Counted from the stretch's first letter, positions 1 to 11,165 are shown. The stretch: DNA of 64,000 nt from Pseudomonas sp. FEN (GCF_904067045.1 NZ_CAJFDC010000001.1:372001-436000), one strand, 5' to 3'. Notes: generated by a model from the letters alone, not told the origin. Numbers and translations are program-made.

Positions 1-489
1 AATGCCGCGGCGGTCAAGCTGACCCTGGAAGACGGCAGCCAGTACAAACTGGACGGCAAGCTGGAGTTCTCCGAAGTCACCGTGGATGAAACCACCGGCT
101 CCGTGACCCTGCGCGCGGTGTTCCCGAACCCGGATCACACCTTGCTGCCCGGCATGTTCGTGCATGCCCGGTTGCAGGCCGGGGTCAACAGCGCCGCGAT
201 TCTCGCCCCGCAACAAGGCGTGACCCGTGACCTGAAAGGCACCCCGACCGCACTGGTGGTCGGCCCGGATAACAAGGTCGAACTGCGTCAACTCAAGGCC
301 AGCCGCACCGTCGGCAGCCAATGGTTGATCGAAGACGGCTTGAAAGCCGGCGATCGTGTCATCACCGAAGGTCTCCAGTTCGTTCGTCCTGGCGTTGAAG
401 TCAAGGCCACCGAAGCCACCAATGTGAAGGCAGCCAACCCGGCCCCTGCCCCGGCAACCGATAAAGCCGCAGGCAGCAAAGGGGAGTAA
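1..489 (+). CDS. ttgA: RND efflux periplasmic adaptor (membrane fusion protein), C-terminal part
   Basis: Only the last 162 codons are present; the frame is open from the first base, so the 5' end lies outside the window. The adaptor links the inner-membrane RND pump to the outer-membrane channel. The visible part fits the beta-barrel and membrane-proximal domains of the MexA/AcrA/TtgA family: a TTGSVTLRAVFPNP segment, LLPGMFVHARL, and an Ala/Pro-rich tail ending in GSKGE. It sits 3 bp before the pump gene, followed by an OprM-type gene, the usual tripartite operon. TtgA/EmhA is inferred from pump similarity and from the neighbouring porin and pca genes. Confidence 0.93.
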   Translation, partial: NAAAVKLTLEDGSQYKLDGKLEFSEVTVDETTGSVTLRAVFPNPDHTLLPGMFVHARLQAGVNSAAILAPQQGVTRDLKGTPTALVVGPDNKVELRQLKASRTVGSQWLIEDGLKAGDRVITEGLQFVRPGVEVKATEATNVKAANPAPAPATDKAAGSKGE

Positions 490-492
490 ACC

Positions 493-3400
493 ATGTCGAA
501 ATTTTTTATCGACCGCCCAATCTTCGCCTGGGTGATCGCCCTGGTGATCATGTTGGTCGGGGCTCTATCGATCCTCAAGTTACCGATCAACCAGTACCCG
601 GCCATTGCACCGCCGGCCATCGCGATTGCCGTGACCTACCCGGGCGCTTCGGCGCAGACCGTGCAGGACACCGTGGTCCAGGTGATCGAGCAGCAACTCA
701 ACGGTATCGATAACCTGCGTTATATCGAATCGTCGAGTAACTCCGACGGCAGCATGACCATCACCGCGACCTTCAATCAGGGCACCAGCCCCGATACCGC
801 CCAGGTTCAGGTGCAGAACAAACTGAACCTGGCCACCCCGTTGCTGCCGCAAGAAGTGCAGCAACAGGGTATCCGCGTGACCAAGTCGGTGAAGAACTTC
901 CTGATGGTGATTGGTGTTGTCTCGACAGACGGCAGCATGAACCGCGACGACCTGGCGAACTATATCGTTTCCAACATGCAGGACCCGATCTCGCGGACCG
1001 CTGGTGTCGGCGACTTCCAGGTGTTCGGTGCCCAGTACGCGATGCGGATCTGGCTCGACCCGGCCAAGCTGAACAACTTCAAGCTGACCCCGGTGGACGT
1101 GAAAACCGCCATCGCCGCGCAGAACGTCCAGGTCGCCTCCGGGCAACTGGGCGGGCTGCCGGCCATGCCCGGTCAACAGTTGAACGCCACCATCATCGGC
1201 AAGACCCGCCTGCAGACCGCCGAACAGTTCAAGGCGATCCTGCTCAAGGTCAACCAGGACGGCTCGCAAGTGCGTCTGGGTGATGTCGCCGATGTTGCCC
1301 TGGGCGGCGAAAACTACAGCGTCAACGCCCAGTACAACGGCAAGCCGGCGTCGGGCCTGGCGGTGAAACTCGCCGCCGGCGCCAACGCCCTGGACACCGC
1401 CAAGGCCTTGCGCCAGACCATCGCCACGCTGGAGCCATTCTTTCCACAAGGCATGCAAGTGGTTTACCCGTATGACACCACCCCGGTGGTGACCGAATCG
1501 ATCAAGGGCGTGGTTGAAACCCTGGTCGAGGCGATCGTGCTGGTGTTCCTGGTGATGTTCCTGTTCCTGCAGAACTTCCGCGCCACCATCATTACCACCA
1601 TGGCGGTACCGGTGGTATTGCTGGGGACTTTCGGGATCCTCGCGGCCGCCGGCTTCAGCATCAATACCCTGACCATGTTCGGCATGGTGCTCGCCATCGG
1701 CCTGTTGGTGGACGATGCCATCGTCGTGGTGGAGAACGTCGAACGGGTGATGAGCGAGGAAGGCCTGTCGCCCAAGGAAGCGACGAAGAAATCCATGGGG
1801 CAGATCCAGGGCGCACTGGTGGGTATCGCCCTCGTGCTCTCGGCGGTATTGCTGCCCATGGCGTTCTTTGCCGGCTCCACCGGGGTGATCTACAAACAGT
1901 TCTCGATCACCATCGTCTCGGCCATGGCCCTGTCGGTACTGGTCGCCCTGATCTTCACCCCGGCCCTGTGCGCGACCATGCTCAAGCCGATTGCCAAGGG
2001 CGACCACGGCACCGCGAAGCGTGGTTTCTTCGGCTGGTTCAACCGCAACTTCGACCGCAGCGTGCGCGGCTACGAACGTACCGTGGGCAGCATCCTGCGC
2101 CACAAGGCGCCGTACTTGCTGGTCTACGTGATCATCTTTGCCGGCATGATCTGGTTGTTCATGCGCATTCCGACCTCCTTCCTGCCGGAAGAAGACCAGG
2201 GTGTACTGTTCGCCCAGGTGCAAACCCCGGCCGGCTCCAGTGCCGAGCGGACCCAGGCGGTGCTCAACGAAATGCGTGAGTATCTGTTGACCAAGGAATC
2301 CGACACCGTGGCGTCGGTGTTCACCGTGAACGGCTTCAACTTCGCCGGTAATGGTCAGAGCTCGGGCCTGGGCTTCATCATGCTCAAGCCATGGCATGAG
2401 CGCAGCAGCCAGAACAGCGTGTTCGGCCTCGCCGCCCGTGCCCAGCAGCACTTCTTCTCCTTCCGCGATGCGATGGTGTTTGCCTTCGCCCCGCCGGCAG
2501 TGCTGGAGTTGGGTAACGCCATCGGTTTCGATGTCTATCTGCAGGACAAGGCCGGTATCGGTCACGACAGGCTGATGGCCGCGCGCAACCAGTTCCTCGG
2601 CATGGCCGCGCAGAGCAAGGTGCTCACCCAGGTTCGGCCTAACGGCCTGAACGACGAGCCGCAGTACCAACTGAGCATCGACGACGAGCGCGCCAGCGCC
2701 CTGGGCCTGTCCCTTTCGGATATCAACAACAGCTTGTCGATCGCCCTGGGCGCCAGCTATGTCAACGACTTCATCGACCGCGGTCGGGTGAAAAAAGTCT
2801 TCGTGCAGGGCAAGCCCAGTTCGCGGATGAGTCCGGAAGACCTGCAGAAATGGTACGTGCGCAACAGCTCAGGGGTCATGGTGCCGTTCTCCGCGTTCGC
2901 CAAGGGCGAGTGGGTCTTCGGTTCGCCGAAACTGTCGCGGTTCAACGGCGTCGCCGCCATGGAAATTCTCGGTGCGCCGGCCCCCGGCTACAGTACTGGC
3001 CAGGCCCTGGCGGAAGTCGAAGCCATCGCCGCGAAACTGCCGACCGGCGTCGGGATTTCCTGGACCGGCCTGTCCTACGAGGAGAAGCTGTCCGGCTCCC
3101 AGGCGCCGGCGTTGTTCGCCCTGTCGCTGCTGATGGTGTTCCTGTGCCTGGCGGCGCTGTACGAGAGCTGGTCGATTCCAATCGCCGTGGTTCTGGTGGT
3201 ACCGCTGGGGATCATCGGGGCACTGTTGGCGACGACCTTCCGCGGGCTGTCCAACGACGTCTACTTCCAGGTGGGCCTGTTGACGACTATCGGTCTGGCG
3301 GCGAAAAACGCCATCCTGATCGTGGAGTTCGCCAAGGAACTGCATGAACAGGGACGTAGCCTGATCGACGCGGCGGTAGAGGCTTGCCGTATGCGTCTGC

Positions 3401-3645
3401 GTCCGATCATCATGACCTCCCTGGCGTTCATCCTCGGCGTGGTGCCGCTGGCGATCTCCACCGGTGCCGGTTCGGGCAGCCAGCACGCCATCGGTACCGG
3501 CGTGATTGGCGGTATGATCACCGCGACAATTCTGGCGATCTTCTGGGTTCCACTGTTCTTCGTCTCGGTGTCGTCCATCGGCGGCGAGAAAAAGCACAAG
3601 AAGTCAGACACTACTGAAACTCCAAGCAACGAGGCTGGCCAATGA
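493..3645 (+). CDS. ttgB: RND multidrug efflux pump, inner-membrane subunit (TtgB/EmhB/MexB type)
   Basis: Proton-driven exporter of hydrophobic drugs, aromatics and solvents. At 1050 residues it has full HAE1 family length. The N-terminus [16 protein letters not shown] and the [10 protein letters not shown] segment are typical. TM4 carries [13 protein letters not shown] near residues 400-412, with the paired aspartates of the proton relay. A second membrane half ends with a Lys-rich cytoplasmic tail. The gene starts 3 bp after the adaptor and its stop overlaps the next start by 4 bp (ATGA), so translation is probably coupled. The closest named relatives by pattern are EmhB, TtgB and MexB; the substrate range cannot be read from sequence. 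Confidence 0.97.
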   Translation: MSKFFIDRPIFAWVIALVIMLVGALSILKLPINQYPAIAPPAIAIAVTYPGASAQTVQDTVVQVIEQQLNGIDNLRYIESSSNSDGSMTITATFNQGTSPDTAQVQVQNKLNLATPLLPQEVQQQGIRVTKSVKNFLMVIGVVSTDGSMNRDDLANYIVSNMQDPISRTAGVGDFQVFGAQYAMRIWLDPAKLNNFKLTPVDVKTAIAAQNVQVASGQLGGLPAMPGQQLNATIIGKTRLQTAEQFKAILLKVNQDGSQVRLGDVADVALGGENYSVNAQYNGKPASGLAVKLAAGANALDTAKALRQTIATLEPFFPQGMQVVYPYDTTPVVTESIKGVVETLVEAIVLVFLVMFLFLQNFRATIITTMAVPVVLLGTFGILAAAGFSINTLTMFGMVLAIGLLVDDAIVVVENVERVMSEEGLSPKEATKKSMGQIQGALVGIALVLSAVLLPMAFFAGSTGVIYKQFSITIVSAMALSVLVALIFTPALCATMLKPIAKGDHGTAKRGFFGWFNRNFDRSVRGYERTVGSILRHKAPYLLVYVIIFAGMIWLFMRIPTSFLPEEDQGVLFAQVQTPAGSSAERTQAVLNEMREYLLTKESDTVASVFTVNGFNFAGNGQSSGLGFIMLKPWHERSSQNSVFGLAARAQQHFFSFRDAMVFAFAPPAVLELGNAIGFDVYLQDKAGIGHDRLMAARNQFLGMAAQSKVLTQVRPNGLNDEPQYQLSIDDERASALGLSLSDINNSLSIALGASYVNDFIDRGRVKKVFVQGKPSSRMSPEDLQKWYVRNSSGVMVPFSAFAKGEWVFGSPKLSRFNGVAAMEILGAPAPGYSTGQALAEVEAIAAKLPTGVGISWTGLSYEEKLSGSQAPALFALSLLMVFLCLAALYESWSIPIAVVLVVPLGIIGALLATTFRGLSNDVYFQVGLLTTIGLAAKNAILIVEFAKELHEQGRSLIDAAVEACRMRLRPIIMTSLAFILGVVPLAISTGAGSGSQHAIGTGVIGGMITATILAIFWVPLFFVSVSSIGGEKKHKKSDTTETPSNEAGQ

Positions 3646-5093
3646 GCAAGTCCCTTCTCAGTGTAGCGGTCGCGGCCTTCGTGCTCAGCGGTTGCTCGTT
3701 GATCCCCGACTACCAGCGTCCCGAAGCGCCGGTCGCGGCACAATACCCGCAAGGACCGGCCTACTCGCCGGCCCAGGCGGCGGACGTCGCGGCCGCCGAA
3801 CAGGGCTGGCGACAGTTCTTCAACGATCCGGCGCTACGGCAACTGATCCAGGTGGCGCTTGAAAACAACCGCGACCTGCGTGTCGCGGCGCTGAATATCG
3901 ATGCCTACCGTGCCCAGTACCAGATCCAGCGCGCCGACCTGTTCCCGGCGGTCAGCGCCACAGGCAGCGGTAGTCGTCAACGCGTGCCGGCCGCCGCCTC
4001 GAGTTCCGGCAAGGAAACGATCAACAGCCAGTACTCGGCAACCCTCGGGATCAGCTCCTATGAGCTGGACCTGTTCGGTCGCGTTCGTAGCCTGAGCGAG
4101 AAGGCGCTGCAGACCTACTTCGCCAGCGAAGAAGCCCGTCGCACCACCCAGATCAGCCTGGTGGCCAGCGTGGCCAACGCCTACCTGACCTGGCAGGCCG
4201 ACAAGGAACTGCTCAAGCTGACCCAGGACACCCTGGCGACCTACGAGGAAAGCTACAAACTGACCTCGCGCAGCAACGAAGTCGGCGTGGCCTCCGCCCT
4301 GGACCTGAGCCAGTCGCGGACTTCGGTGGAAGGCGCGCGGGCCAAGCTGGCGCAATACACCCGCCAGGTCGCCCAGGACCAGAACAGTCTGACACTGCTG
4401 CTCGGCAGCGGTTTGCCGGCCAACCTGCCGGCGGCCCAACCACTGTCGGCCAAGCTGCTCAGCGAGATGCCGGCCGGCCTGCCGTCCGAACTGCTGCAAC
4501 GGCGTCCGGATATTCTCAACGCCGAGCACCAGTTGCTGGCAGCCAACGCCAATATCGGGGCCGCCCGTGCGGCGTTCTTCCCGAGCATCACCCTGACCGC
4601 CAATGCCGGGACCTTGAGCCCGGACATGGGCGGTTTGTTCAAGGGCGGCTCGGGGACCTGGTCGTTCGCGCCCAGTATCAACATTCCGATCTTCAACGCC
4701 GGTAGCCTGAAAGCCAGCCTGGACTACTCGAAGATCCAGAAGGACATCAGCGTCGCCAACTACGAGAAAGCCATTCAGACCGGCTTCCAGGAAGTCTCCG
4801 ACGGCCTCGCGGCACGCCAGACCTACAACCAGCAGTTGCAGGCCCAGCGTGACGTGGTCGCCGCCAACCAGGACTACTACCGCCTGGCCGAGCGTCGCTA
4901 CCGCATTGGTGTCGACAGCAACCTGACCTTCCTCGATGCCCAGCGCTCGTTGTTCAGCGCCCAGCAATCGTTGATCAGTGATCGCCTGTCGCAACTCACC
5001 AGCGAGGTCAACCTGTACAAGGCCCTCGGCGGTGGCTGGTACGAGCAGACCGGTCAGGCACAGCCGATCGATGAAACACCACCGAAGGGCTGA
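3642..5093 (+). CDS. ttgC: Outer-membrane efflux channel lipoprotein (OprM family)
   Basis: Third part of the tripartite pump, forming the trimeric outer-membrane and periplasmic tunnel. The 483-residue protein has a lipoprotein signal peptide with lipobox LSGC (Cys18) and the NodT-type start [12 protein letters not shown]. Two outer-membrane efflux repeats follow, with ELLQRRPDI between them, a family signature, and [18 protein letters not shown] near the end. It overlaps the pump gene by 4 bp and is followed by a strong terminator, so it closes the operon. TtgC/EmhC is the most likely orthologue. Confidence 0.96.
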   Translation: MSKSLLSVAVAAFVLSGCSLIPDYQRPEAPVAAQYPQGPAYSPAQAADVAAAEQGWRQFFNDPALRQLIQVALENNRDLRVAALNIDAYRAQYQIQRADLFPAVSATGSGSRQRVPAAASSSGKETINSQYSATLGISSYELDLFGRVRSLSEKALQTYFASEEARRTTQISLVASVANAYLTWQADKELLKLTQDTLATYEESYKLTSRSNEVGVASALDLSQSRTSVEGARAKLAQYTRQVAQDQNSLTLLLGSGLPANLPAAQPLSAKLLSEMPAGLPSELLQRRPDILNAEHQLLAANANIGAARAAFFPSITLTANAGTLSPDMGGLFKGGSGTWSFAPSINIPIFNAGSLKASLDYSKIQKDISVANYEKAIQTGFQEVSDGLAARQTYNQQLQAQRDVVAANQDYYRLAERRYRIGVDSNLTFLDAQRSLFSAQQSLISDRLSQLTSEVNLYKALGGGWYEQTGQAQPIDETPPKG

Positions 5094-5115
5094 GACCTTT
5101 CACGCACCACGGAAA

Positions 5116-5138
5116 ACCCGCCACTGGCGGGTTTTTTT
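5116..5138 (+). terminator. Rho-independent terminator of the efflux operon
   Basis: A CCCGCC/GGCGGG stem with a 3-nt loop is followed by seven Ts. It lies 22 bp after the stop of the outer-membrane channel gene. Confidence 0.92.
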
Positions 5139-5154
5139 ATGCCTGAGTTGTTCC

Positions 5155-5169
5155 GTTCGATAATCGCCC
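5155..5169. promoter_or_regulatory. PcaR-type operator candidate upstream of the porin
   Basis: GTTCGATAATCGCCC matches 14 of 15 positions of the reverse complement of the site before pcaR (13911-13925), which is itself the 15-bp PcaR box as I recall it from P. putida. It lies 213 bp before the porin start and after the efflux terminator, so the porin is the only gene it could serve on the plus strand. Binding is inferred from sequence only. Confidence 0.5.
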
Positions 5170-5382
5170 AAAACTACAAAACACCAATTGAACTAACTGG
5201 TTAATTCCCCGCACCATTCCCCGCACTGACCCATAGCCATAACAACAGGTTCATCCGCCATGCCTCGATATCCCGCGCTCACCGGTTGATCACAGCCACC
5301 CGTTCTCCGTTCGTCCCCTTGCCTGCAACCTCTGGTTGCGGTTGCGCCCTGCCTCATCCCTAACAATTAGAGAGACCGATCC

Positions 5383-6645
5383 ATGAAGCGACTGAACACG
5401 AGCAACCTTTCCTCCCGCACCCTGCTGGCCATCACCATCGCCAGTGCGGCCTTGCCGGCAATGGCCGAGGAACACGGTTTTGTGGAGGATGCCCAGGCCA
5501 ACCTGAACCTGCGCAACTTCTATATCAACCGCAACTTCACCAACCTGGCCTTCCCGCAGGGAAAGGCCGAGGAATGGACACAGAGCTTCATCCTCGATGC
5601 CAGATCCGGTTTTACCCAGGGCACCGTGGGATTCGGGGCCGACGTGCTCGGCACCTTCTCGCAGAAACTCGACGGCGGCAAAGGCACTGGCGGGACACAG
5701 TTGCTGCCGCTGGACGGCGACGGGCGCCCGGCCGACAACTTCGGGCGCCTGGGCGTGGCTCTCAAGGCGAGGATTTCCAAGACTGAACTGAAGGTCGGCG
5801 AATGGATGCCGGTGCTGCCGATCCTGCGTTCGGACGATGGTCGCTCGCTGCCGCAAACCTTTCGCGGCGGCCAGATCACCTCGAAGGAAATCGACGGCCT
5901 GACGCTTTACGGTGGCCAGTTCCAGAAGAACAGCCCGCGCAACGATTCGAGCATGACCGACATGTTCATGAACGGTAAGCCCGGCATCACCTCCGACCGC
6001 TTCAACTTCCAGGGCGGCGAATACACCTTCAACGACAAGCGCACCCTGATCGGCGTGTGGAATGCCCAGCTCAAGGACATCTACAGCCAGCAGTACGTCA
6101 ACCTGGTGCACAGCCAACCGCTGGGTGACTGGACCCTGGGTGCCAACCTCGGCTTCTTCTACGGCAAGGACGACGGCAGCGCCAAGGCTGGCGAACTGGA
6201 GAACAAGACCTGGTCCGGGCTGTTCTCGGCCAAGTACGGCGGCAACACCTTCTATGTCGGCTTGCAGAAGCTCACCGGTAACAGCGCCTGGATGCGCGTC
6301 AACGGCACCAGCGGCGGCACCCTGGCCAACGACAGCTACAACAACAGCTACGACAACGCCCGCGAGAAGTCCTGGCAGCTACGCCACGACTACAACTTCG
6401 CCGCCCTCGGGGTACCGGGGCTGACGCTGATGAACCGCTACATCAGCGGCGACAATGTGCACACCGGAACCATCACCGACGGCAAGGAGTGGGGGCGTGA
6501 GTCCGAGTTGGCCTACACCATCCAGAGCGGCACCTTCCGTGATCTGAGTCTGCGCTGGCGCAACTCCAGCCTGCGCAAGAGTTTCAGCAGCAACGAGTTC
6601 GATGAGAATCGCCTGATCATCAGCTATCCGATCTCGTTGCTGTAG
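5383..6645 (+). CDS. OprD-family outer-membrane porin
   Basis: Predicted substrate-specific porin of 420 residues. The first 28 residues form a signal peptide ending LPAMA, followed by EEHGFVEDAQANLNLRNFYINR, the usual start of the mature OprD/OccD-OccK barrel. Alternating Gly/aromatic beta strands follow, and the chain ends in a hydrophobic residue as outer-membrane barrels often do. It lies between the efflux operon and the pca genes. P. putida has a BenF-like porin in the matching position, so uptake of an aromatic acid is plausible. A PcaR-like box upstream supports this but is not proof. It is convergent with the next gene. Confidence 0.88.
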   Translation: MKRLNTSNLSSRTLLAITIASAALPAMAEEHGFVEDAQANLNLRNFYINRNFTNLAFPQGKAEEWTQSFILDARSGFTQGTVGFGADVLGTFSQKLDGGKGTGGTQLLPLDGDGRPADNFGRLGVALKARISKTELKVGEWMPVLPILRSDDGRSLPQTFRGGQITSKEIDGLTLYGGQFQKNSPRNDSSMTDMFMNGKPGITSDRFNFQGGEYTFNDKRTLIGVWNAQLKDIYSQQYVNLVHSQPLGDWTLGANLGFFYGKDDGSAKAGELENKTWSGLFSAKYGGNTFYVGLQKLTGNSAWMRVNGTSGGTLANDSYNNSYDNAREKSWQLRHDYNFAALGVPGLTLMNRYISGDNVHTGTITDGKEWGRESELAYTIQSGTFRDLSLRWRNSSLRKSFSSNEFDENRLIISYPISLL

Positions 6646-6657
6646 GCGTTCATCGGC

Positions 6658-7557
6658 CTAGTGTGAATTACCGCCCCACCACCAGTTCCAGAATCCGGGC
6701 AACTGCACGGGCACGGAACTGTCATGCACCGTGCGGGCCATCACGGCCCGCAACAGCGCTGGGCGATCGGTATAGAACGGTTGCCCGGCTGTCGACACGC
6801 CGGTGTCCCGCGCGCAGTCCATCAGGATCTGCAGATACTCCTGCATATGCCGGGCGGTATAGCGATTGAGATCGTGAAAGGTCACCACCACCGGAATCAC
6901 ACCATCGACCACCGGCATCTTCCCCTGCGCAATCTGCTCGCGGACTTCGGCCAGGTGCTTGAGCAGATTGGCCCGGCGCTGCGGGCTGGCGGTGATCCCC
7001 CAGACCTTGCCGTCATTGGCACTCAAGTCCGTCAGCAACACATGCAGGCCATGCCGCTGGTAGGCGGCGAAGGTGCGCTTGTCATAATTCCAGAACGGCG
7101 GGCGCAGGATCGTTGGCGGCGCGCCGGTGATCGCGGCGATATCCGCGCTACCGTCGCTGAGCGACTGTTCCAGCTCCTGCGGATTCAGTGAGCGATGATT
7201 GGTGTGCCAGGGTGTTGCAGTGTGAAAGCCGAGGATATGTCCCTCGCCATGCTCGCGCCGCATCAGCGCACGACCGATGTCACTGTTGCCGGCCCGGGGT
7301 GCACGGGTCTGGACGAAGAACACGGCCTTGATACCTGGCTGGATCGGATTATCAGCCAGGTCATCGAGCACCGACGCCGTCGGGTTCCAGAAGCTGGAAG
7401 CGCTGGGCCCGTCATCGAAAGTCAGCAGGAAACGGATCGGTGGTTGCGAATGCAGGGCTTGCTCGGTCTGTGCGGTCAAGGGCATCGGCGGACCGATGCA
7501 ACCGGCAAGACTCACAGCGATCACAAGCCCTGATAACAGCGCGGCAAACGACTTCAT
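6658..7557 (-). CDS. Polysaccharide deacetylase family lipoprotein (NodB fold)
   Basis: Predicted metal-dependent carbohydrate esterase (CE4/NodB), 299 residues. It has a lipoprotein signal with lipobox SLAGC (Cys20). Motif 1 TFDDGPS is at residues 46-52, followed by a His-rich FHTATPWH segment for metal binding, LRPPFWNYD (motif 3) and VTFHDL near the C-terminus. These support activity and periplasmic or outer-membrane anchoring; the substrate is unknown. It lies between the porin and pcaD, where pcaC sits in the P. putida-type order, and has no obvious link to aromatic catabolism. Confidence 0.85.
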   Translation of the reverse strand: MKSFAALLSGLVIAVSLAGCIGPPMPLTAQTEQALHSQPPIRFLLTFDDGPSASSFWNPTASVLDDLADNPIQPGIKAVFFVQTRAPRAGNSDIGRALMRREHGEGHILGFHTATPWHTNHRSLNPQELEQSLSDGSADIAAITGAPPTILRPPFWNYDKRTFAAYQRHGLHVLLTDLSANDGKVWGITASPQRRANLLKHLAEVREQIAQGKMPVVDGVIPVVVTFHDLNRYTARHMQEYLQILMDCARDTGVSTAGQPFYTDRPALLRAVMARTVHDSSVPVQLPGFWNWWWGGNSH

Positions 7558-7687
7558 GGGATTAGGTGGGTCCGAATCAAAGCAATGGCAGAAAGACCAT
7601 CGTCGTCATCAGAGCACAGCACCTGGCCGGCGTTCAGCCGTATCGCGAAATTTTCCTACAAAAGAGAAAGATTTCATCCCGAACACC

Positions 7688-8482
7688 TCAACCCCTATCT
7701 GACAGAAAGTCCAGCACCCGCTGGCTGAACGCGGCGCCAGCCTGCACATTGGAAAGGTGCGCGGCATGGAACTCGGCGTATTCGGCGCCCTCGACGTGCT
7801 GCTGGATAAAGATCCCGCCCGCAGGCGGCGTTACCGCATCCTCGGTGCCGGAAATCACCAGCAGCGGCACTTGAATTCGCTCCAGTTGCTCGCGAAAATC
7901 CGCATCGCGCACCGCACAGCAGTTGGCGGCATAACCCTGGGGCGAGGTGGCGGCAAGCATATCGGTGATCGGTTTGACCCGATCCGGATGTGCCTCGACG
8001 AACTCCGGGGTGAACCAGCGTGACACCGCGCCATCGCGCAGGGCCAGCATCGCCGCCTGGCCCCCCGTCGACACCGCCTCGATCCGTGAATTCCAACCGG
8101 CGGCATCACCGATCTTCGCCGCCGTGTTGCAGACAATCAGCCGCTGCAGGCGATGGCCGGCGTTGATGCCCAGCCACTGGCCAATCAGGCCGCCCATGGA
8201 CAGGCCGCAGAAATGCGCGCGCTCGATATGCAACGCGTCCAGCAACGCCACTACGTCACGCCCCAGTTGCTCGATGCTATAAGGCCCCGGTGTCACCAGC
8301 GAACGACCATGGCCGCGAGTGTCGTAGCGCAATACCCGCAAGTGCTCGGCAAACGCCGGTATCTGGGTGTCCCACATCCCCAGATCGGTCCCCAACGAGT
8401 TGGACAACACCAGCACTGGCGCGCCTGGCGGGCCGTCCAACTGGTAATGCAGTTCACCCTCGGCAAGTTGTACAAAAGCCAC
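7688..8482 (-). CDS. pcaD: 3-oxoadipate enol-lactonase
   Basis: Hydrolyses 3-oxoadipate enol-lactone to 3-oxoadipate, the step where the protocatechuate and catechol branches meet. Alpha/beta-hydrolase fold with nucleophile motif GLSMGG, acid in GTEDAVTPP and His in AAHLSN. I chose the GTG start at 8482 because AAGGAG lies 6 nt before it and the resulting start (VAFVQLAEGELHYQ) matches the family; the ATG at 8488 directly abuts that Shine-Dalgarno and is the alternative. It follows pcaT directly: pcaB, which normally lies between them in Pseudomonas, is absent, and no pcaC follows. Confidence 0.93.
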   Translation of the reverse strand: MAFVQLAEGELHYQLDGPPGAPVLVLSNSLGTDLGMWDTQIPAFAEHLRVLRYDTRGHGRSLVTPGPYSIEQLGRDVVALLDALHIERAHFCGLSMGGLIGQWLGINAGHRLQRLIVCNTAAKIGDAAGWNSRIEAVSTGGQAAMLALRDGAVSRWFTPEFVEAHPDRVKPITDMLAATSPQGYAANCCAVRDADFREQLERIQVPLLVISGTEDAVTPPAGGIFIQQHVEGAEYAEFHAAHLSNVQAGAAFSQRVLDFLSDRG

Positions 8483-8512
8483 ACTCATCTCCTTCAAGTA
8501 AAAATCGGGCAG

Positions 8513-8532
8513 GCGCGCCTGTAAAGGCGCGC
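8513..8532. other. GC-rich hairpin between pcaT and pcaD
   Basis: GCGCGCC/GGCGCGC arms with a 6-nt loop lie in the 57-bp gap where pcaB would be expected. There is no T-run, so it is probably an mRNA-stabilising or attenuating hairpin rather than a terminator. Confidence 0.45.
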
Positions 8533-8539
8533 GGCCCCA

Positions 8540-9835
8540 TCAGTGATCGTGGTGCAGGTAGGCCGCTTCTTTCGGCAGGCGCAAGCTGAAGAGGAAGGCG
8601 ACCGCCATCATCACCGTCACATACCAGTAGAAGGCGTTTTCCATACCCACCGACTTCAGGTTCAGGGCCACGTATTCCGCCGAACCGCCGAAGAGTGCAT
8701 TCGCCACCGCGTAGGCCAGGCCGACACCCAGCGCCCGTACCTGGACCGGGAACATCTCGGCTTTGACCAGACCGCTGATGGAGGTATAGAAACTGACGAT
8801 TGCCAGGGCCAGGGTAATCAGCACAAAGGCCAGGAACGGACTGGTCACGGTTTTCAGGGTCAGCAGGATTGGCACGGTGCACAAGGTTCCCAGGGCACCG
8901 AACCAGAGCATGCTGTTACGCCGGCCGATCCGGTCCGAGAGCAAGCCGAACAATGGCTGCATGCACATATAGAGAAACAGTACCCCGGTCATGATGAAAC
9001 TGGCGGTCTTGGCCGTCATCCCGGCGGTGTTCACCAGGTACTTCTGCATGTACGTGGTAAAGGTGTAGAAAATCAGCGAGCCACCGGCGGTATAGCCGAG
9101 CACGGTGATAAAGGCCGCCTTGTGATCGCGGAACAACGCCCGCATGCTGCCGGCGTCCTTGTCCTGGCGGGTTTCCTTGCTGGTGGTTTCCTTCAGGGCG
9201 CGACGCAGAAACAGCGAGATCAGCGCCGCGATGGCGCCGACCACGAAGGGAATCCGCCAGCCCCAGGCCTTGAGCTCGGGTTCCGTGAGGAATTGCTGCA
9301 GAATCACCACCACCAGCACCGCCAGCAACTGGCCACCGATCAGGGTCACGTACTGGAACGAGGCGAAGAAACCGCGCTGGCCGCGCAGGGCCACCTCACT
9401 CATATAGGTCGCGGTGGTGCCGTACTCACCGCCCACCGACAGGCCCTGGAACAGCCGCGCCACCAGTAACAGCACCGGTGCCCAGACCCCGATGGTCGCG
9501 TAGCCGGGCAGGAAGGCGATGACCAGGGAGCCGGCGCACATCATCAGCACCGAGACCATCATGGAGCTCTTGCGCCCGTGCTTGTCGGCCATGCGCCCGA
9601 ACAACCAGCCACCGATGGGCCGCATCAGGAAGCCGGCGGCGAACACCCCGGCCGTGTTGACCAACTGCACCGTGGGATTGTCGGAGGGAAAAAACGCCGG
9701 GGCGAAGTAGATCGCGCAGAAGGCATAGACGTAGAAATCGAACCACTCGACCAGGTTGCCGGAAGACGCGCCGACAATGGCAAAGATCCTCTTGTTACGT
9801 TCTTCGGAGGTGTACGGCATCGTTGTTGTTGTCAT
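8540..9835 (-). CDS. pcaT: MFS transporter of the metabolite:H+ symporter group, PcaT-like
   Basis: Predicted inner-membrane importer of 3-oxoadipate or a related dicarboxylate. The 431 residues contain 12 hydrophobic segments and MHS-type signatures: [18 protein letters not shown] near residue 20, [18 protein letters not shown] in the loop 2-3 motif, and [18 protein letters not shown]. The sequence closely resembles PcaT of P. putida from memory. A hairpin separates it from pcaF upstream. No strong Shine-Dalgarno is seen before the ATG at 9835; an internal ATG five codons on is possible. Confidence 0.9.
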   Translation of the reverse strand: MTTTTMPYTSEERNKRIFAIVGASSGNLVEWFDFYVYAFCAIYFAPAFFPSDNPTVQLVNTAGVFAAGFLMRPIGGWLFGRMADKHGRKSSMMVSVLMMCAGSLVIAFLPGYATIGVWAPVLLLVARLFQGLSVGGEYGTTATYMSEVALRGQRGFFASFQYVTLIGGQLLAVLVVVILQQFLTEPELKAWGWRIPFVVGAIAALISLFLRRALKETTSKETRQDKDAGSMRALFRDHKAAFITVLGYTAGGSLIFYTFTTYMQKYLVNTAGMTAKTASFIMTGVLFLYMCMQPLFGLLSDRIGRRNSMLWFGALGTLCTVPILLTLKTVTSPFLAFVLITLALAIVSFYTSISGLVKAEMFPVQVRALGVGLAYAVANALFGGSAEYVALNLKSVGMENAFYWYVTVMMAVAFLFSLRLPKEAAYLHHDH

Positions 9836-9907
9836 GTTTCATCACTCGAAGGAGGTAAGTTGCAGTCTAGACATACTTCGCAACAGACCTGTTCCGCAAG
9901 AACAATC

Positions 9908-9940
9908 GCCCGAATGACCGTGCGTGGCAGTCATCCGGGC
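9908..9940. other. Stem-loop between pcaF and pcaT
   Basis: GCCCGAATGAC pairs with GTCATCCGGGC around an 11-nt loop (one mismatch). No T-run follows on the minus strand, so it could be a partial terminator or an RNA-processing barrier that sets the pcaF/pcaT expression ratio. Confidence 0.5.
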
Positions 9941-9962
9941 GTCTGTTTGTTGCCCTTGGATC

Positions 9963-11165
9963 TCAGACCCGCTCAATCGCCAGCGCCAGCCCCTGCCCGA
10001 CACCGACACACATGGTCGCCAGACCTTTGCGGCCGCCGCTTTTCTCCAACTGATGGAGCGCCGTCAGCACCAGCCGGGCGCCACTCATGCCCAACGGGTG
10101 ACCGAGGGCGATGGCGCCACCGTTCGGATTGACCTGCGGCGCATCGTCGGCAATACCCAGCTCACGCAGCACCGCCAGGCCCTGGCTGGCGAAGGCTTCG
10201 TTCAACTCGATAACGTCGAAGTCGCCGACGGCCAGGCCCAGGCGCTCGATCAACTTGCGCACCGCCGGTACCGGGCCGATCCCCATGACCCGCGGCTCGA
10301 CCCCCGCGCTGGCCATGCCGAGCACCCGGGCACGGGCCTTCAAACCGTGCTTCTTCACCGCCTCGGCAGACGCCAGGATCAGCGCCGCCGCGCCATCGTT
10401 GACACCGGACGCATTGCCGGCGGTCACGGTCTTGTCCGGGCCGTTGACTGGTTTGAGTCGGGCCAGAGTCTCCAGCGTTGTGTCCGCCCGTGGATGTTCA
10501 TCGTGCTCGACCACGGTTTCGCCTTTCTTGTGGGCGATACGCACCGGCACGATTTCCTCATTGAAGAAGCCAGCGGCCTGGGCGGCGGCCGTACGTTGCT
10601 GGCTACGCAAGGCAAACGCGTCCTGGTCGGCGCGGGACACCTGATAATCGTCCGCCACGTTATCGGCGGTCTGCGGCATCGCATCGACACCGTATTGGGC
10701 CTTCATCAGCGGATTGATAAAGCGCCAGCCGATGGTGGTGTCTTCCAGCTTCATGTTGCGGGAAAACGCCGCGTCAGCCTTGCCCATCACGAAGGGCGCG
10801 CGGGACATGGACTCCACCCCTCCGGCAATCGCCAATTCCATCTCGCCGCTGGCGATGGCCCGGAACGCAGTACCGATCGCATCCATGCCCGAGGCGCAAA
10901 GACGGTTGAGGGTCACGCCCGCAATGCTCGAAGGCAATCCCGCCAGCAACAGCGCCATGCGGGCGACGTTGCGGTTGTCTTCGCCGGCCTGGTTGGCGCA
11001 GCCGAAAAACACTTCATCGACCTCGCTCCAATTCACCGACGGATTACGCTCCATCAGCGCCTTGATCGGCACGGCCGCCAAGTCATCGGCGCGCACCGAG
11101 GCCAGGCCACCACCGAAACGACCGATGGGGGTACGAATGGCGTCACAGATAAAGACTTCACGCAT
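9963..11165 (-). CDS. pcaF: 3-oxoadipyl-CoA thiolase
   Basis: Cleaves 3-oxoadipyl-CoA to succinyl-CoA and acetyl-CoA, the last step of the beta-ketoadipate pathway. At 400 residues it is a full thiolase. The acyl-accepting Cys lies in NRLCASGMD, the catalytic His in GHPLGMSG, and the second Cys in TMCVGVGQG near the C-terminus. N-terminus [21 protein letters not shown] is typical of PcaF. Its ATG overlaps the pcaJ stop by one base (TGATG), so it is translationally coupled to the CoA-transferase. Confidence 0.96.
   Translation of the reverse strand: MREVFICDAIRTPIGRFGGGLASVRADDLAAVPIKALMERNPSVNWSEVDEVFFGCANQAGEDNRNVARMALLLAGLPSSIAGVTLNRLCASGMDAIGTAFRAIASGEMELAIAGGVESMSRAPFVMGKADAAFSRNMKLEDTTIGWRFINPLMKAQYGVDAMPQTADNVADDYQVSRADQDAFALRSQQRTAAAQAAGFFNEEIVPVRIAHKKGETVVEHDEHPRADTTLETLARLKPVNGPDKTVTAGNASGVNDGAAALILASAEAVKKHGLKARARVLGMASAGVEPRVMGIGPVPAVRKLIERLGLAVGDFDVIELNEAFASQGLAVLRELGIADDAPQVNPNGGAIALGHPLGMSGARLVLTALHQLEKSGGRKGLATMCVGVGQGLALAIERV

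Noticed and set aside
580..2670. 696-codon open frame on the minus strand inside the RND pump gene
   Set aside because: It is His/Gln/Arg-rich shadow coding typical of the strand opposite a GC-rich gene; no ribosome site or family resemblance.
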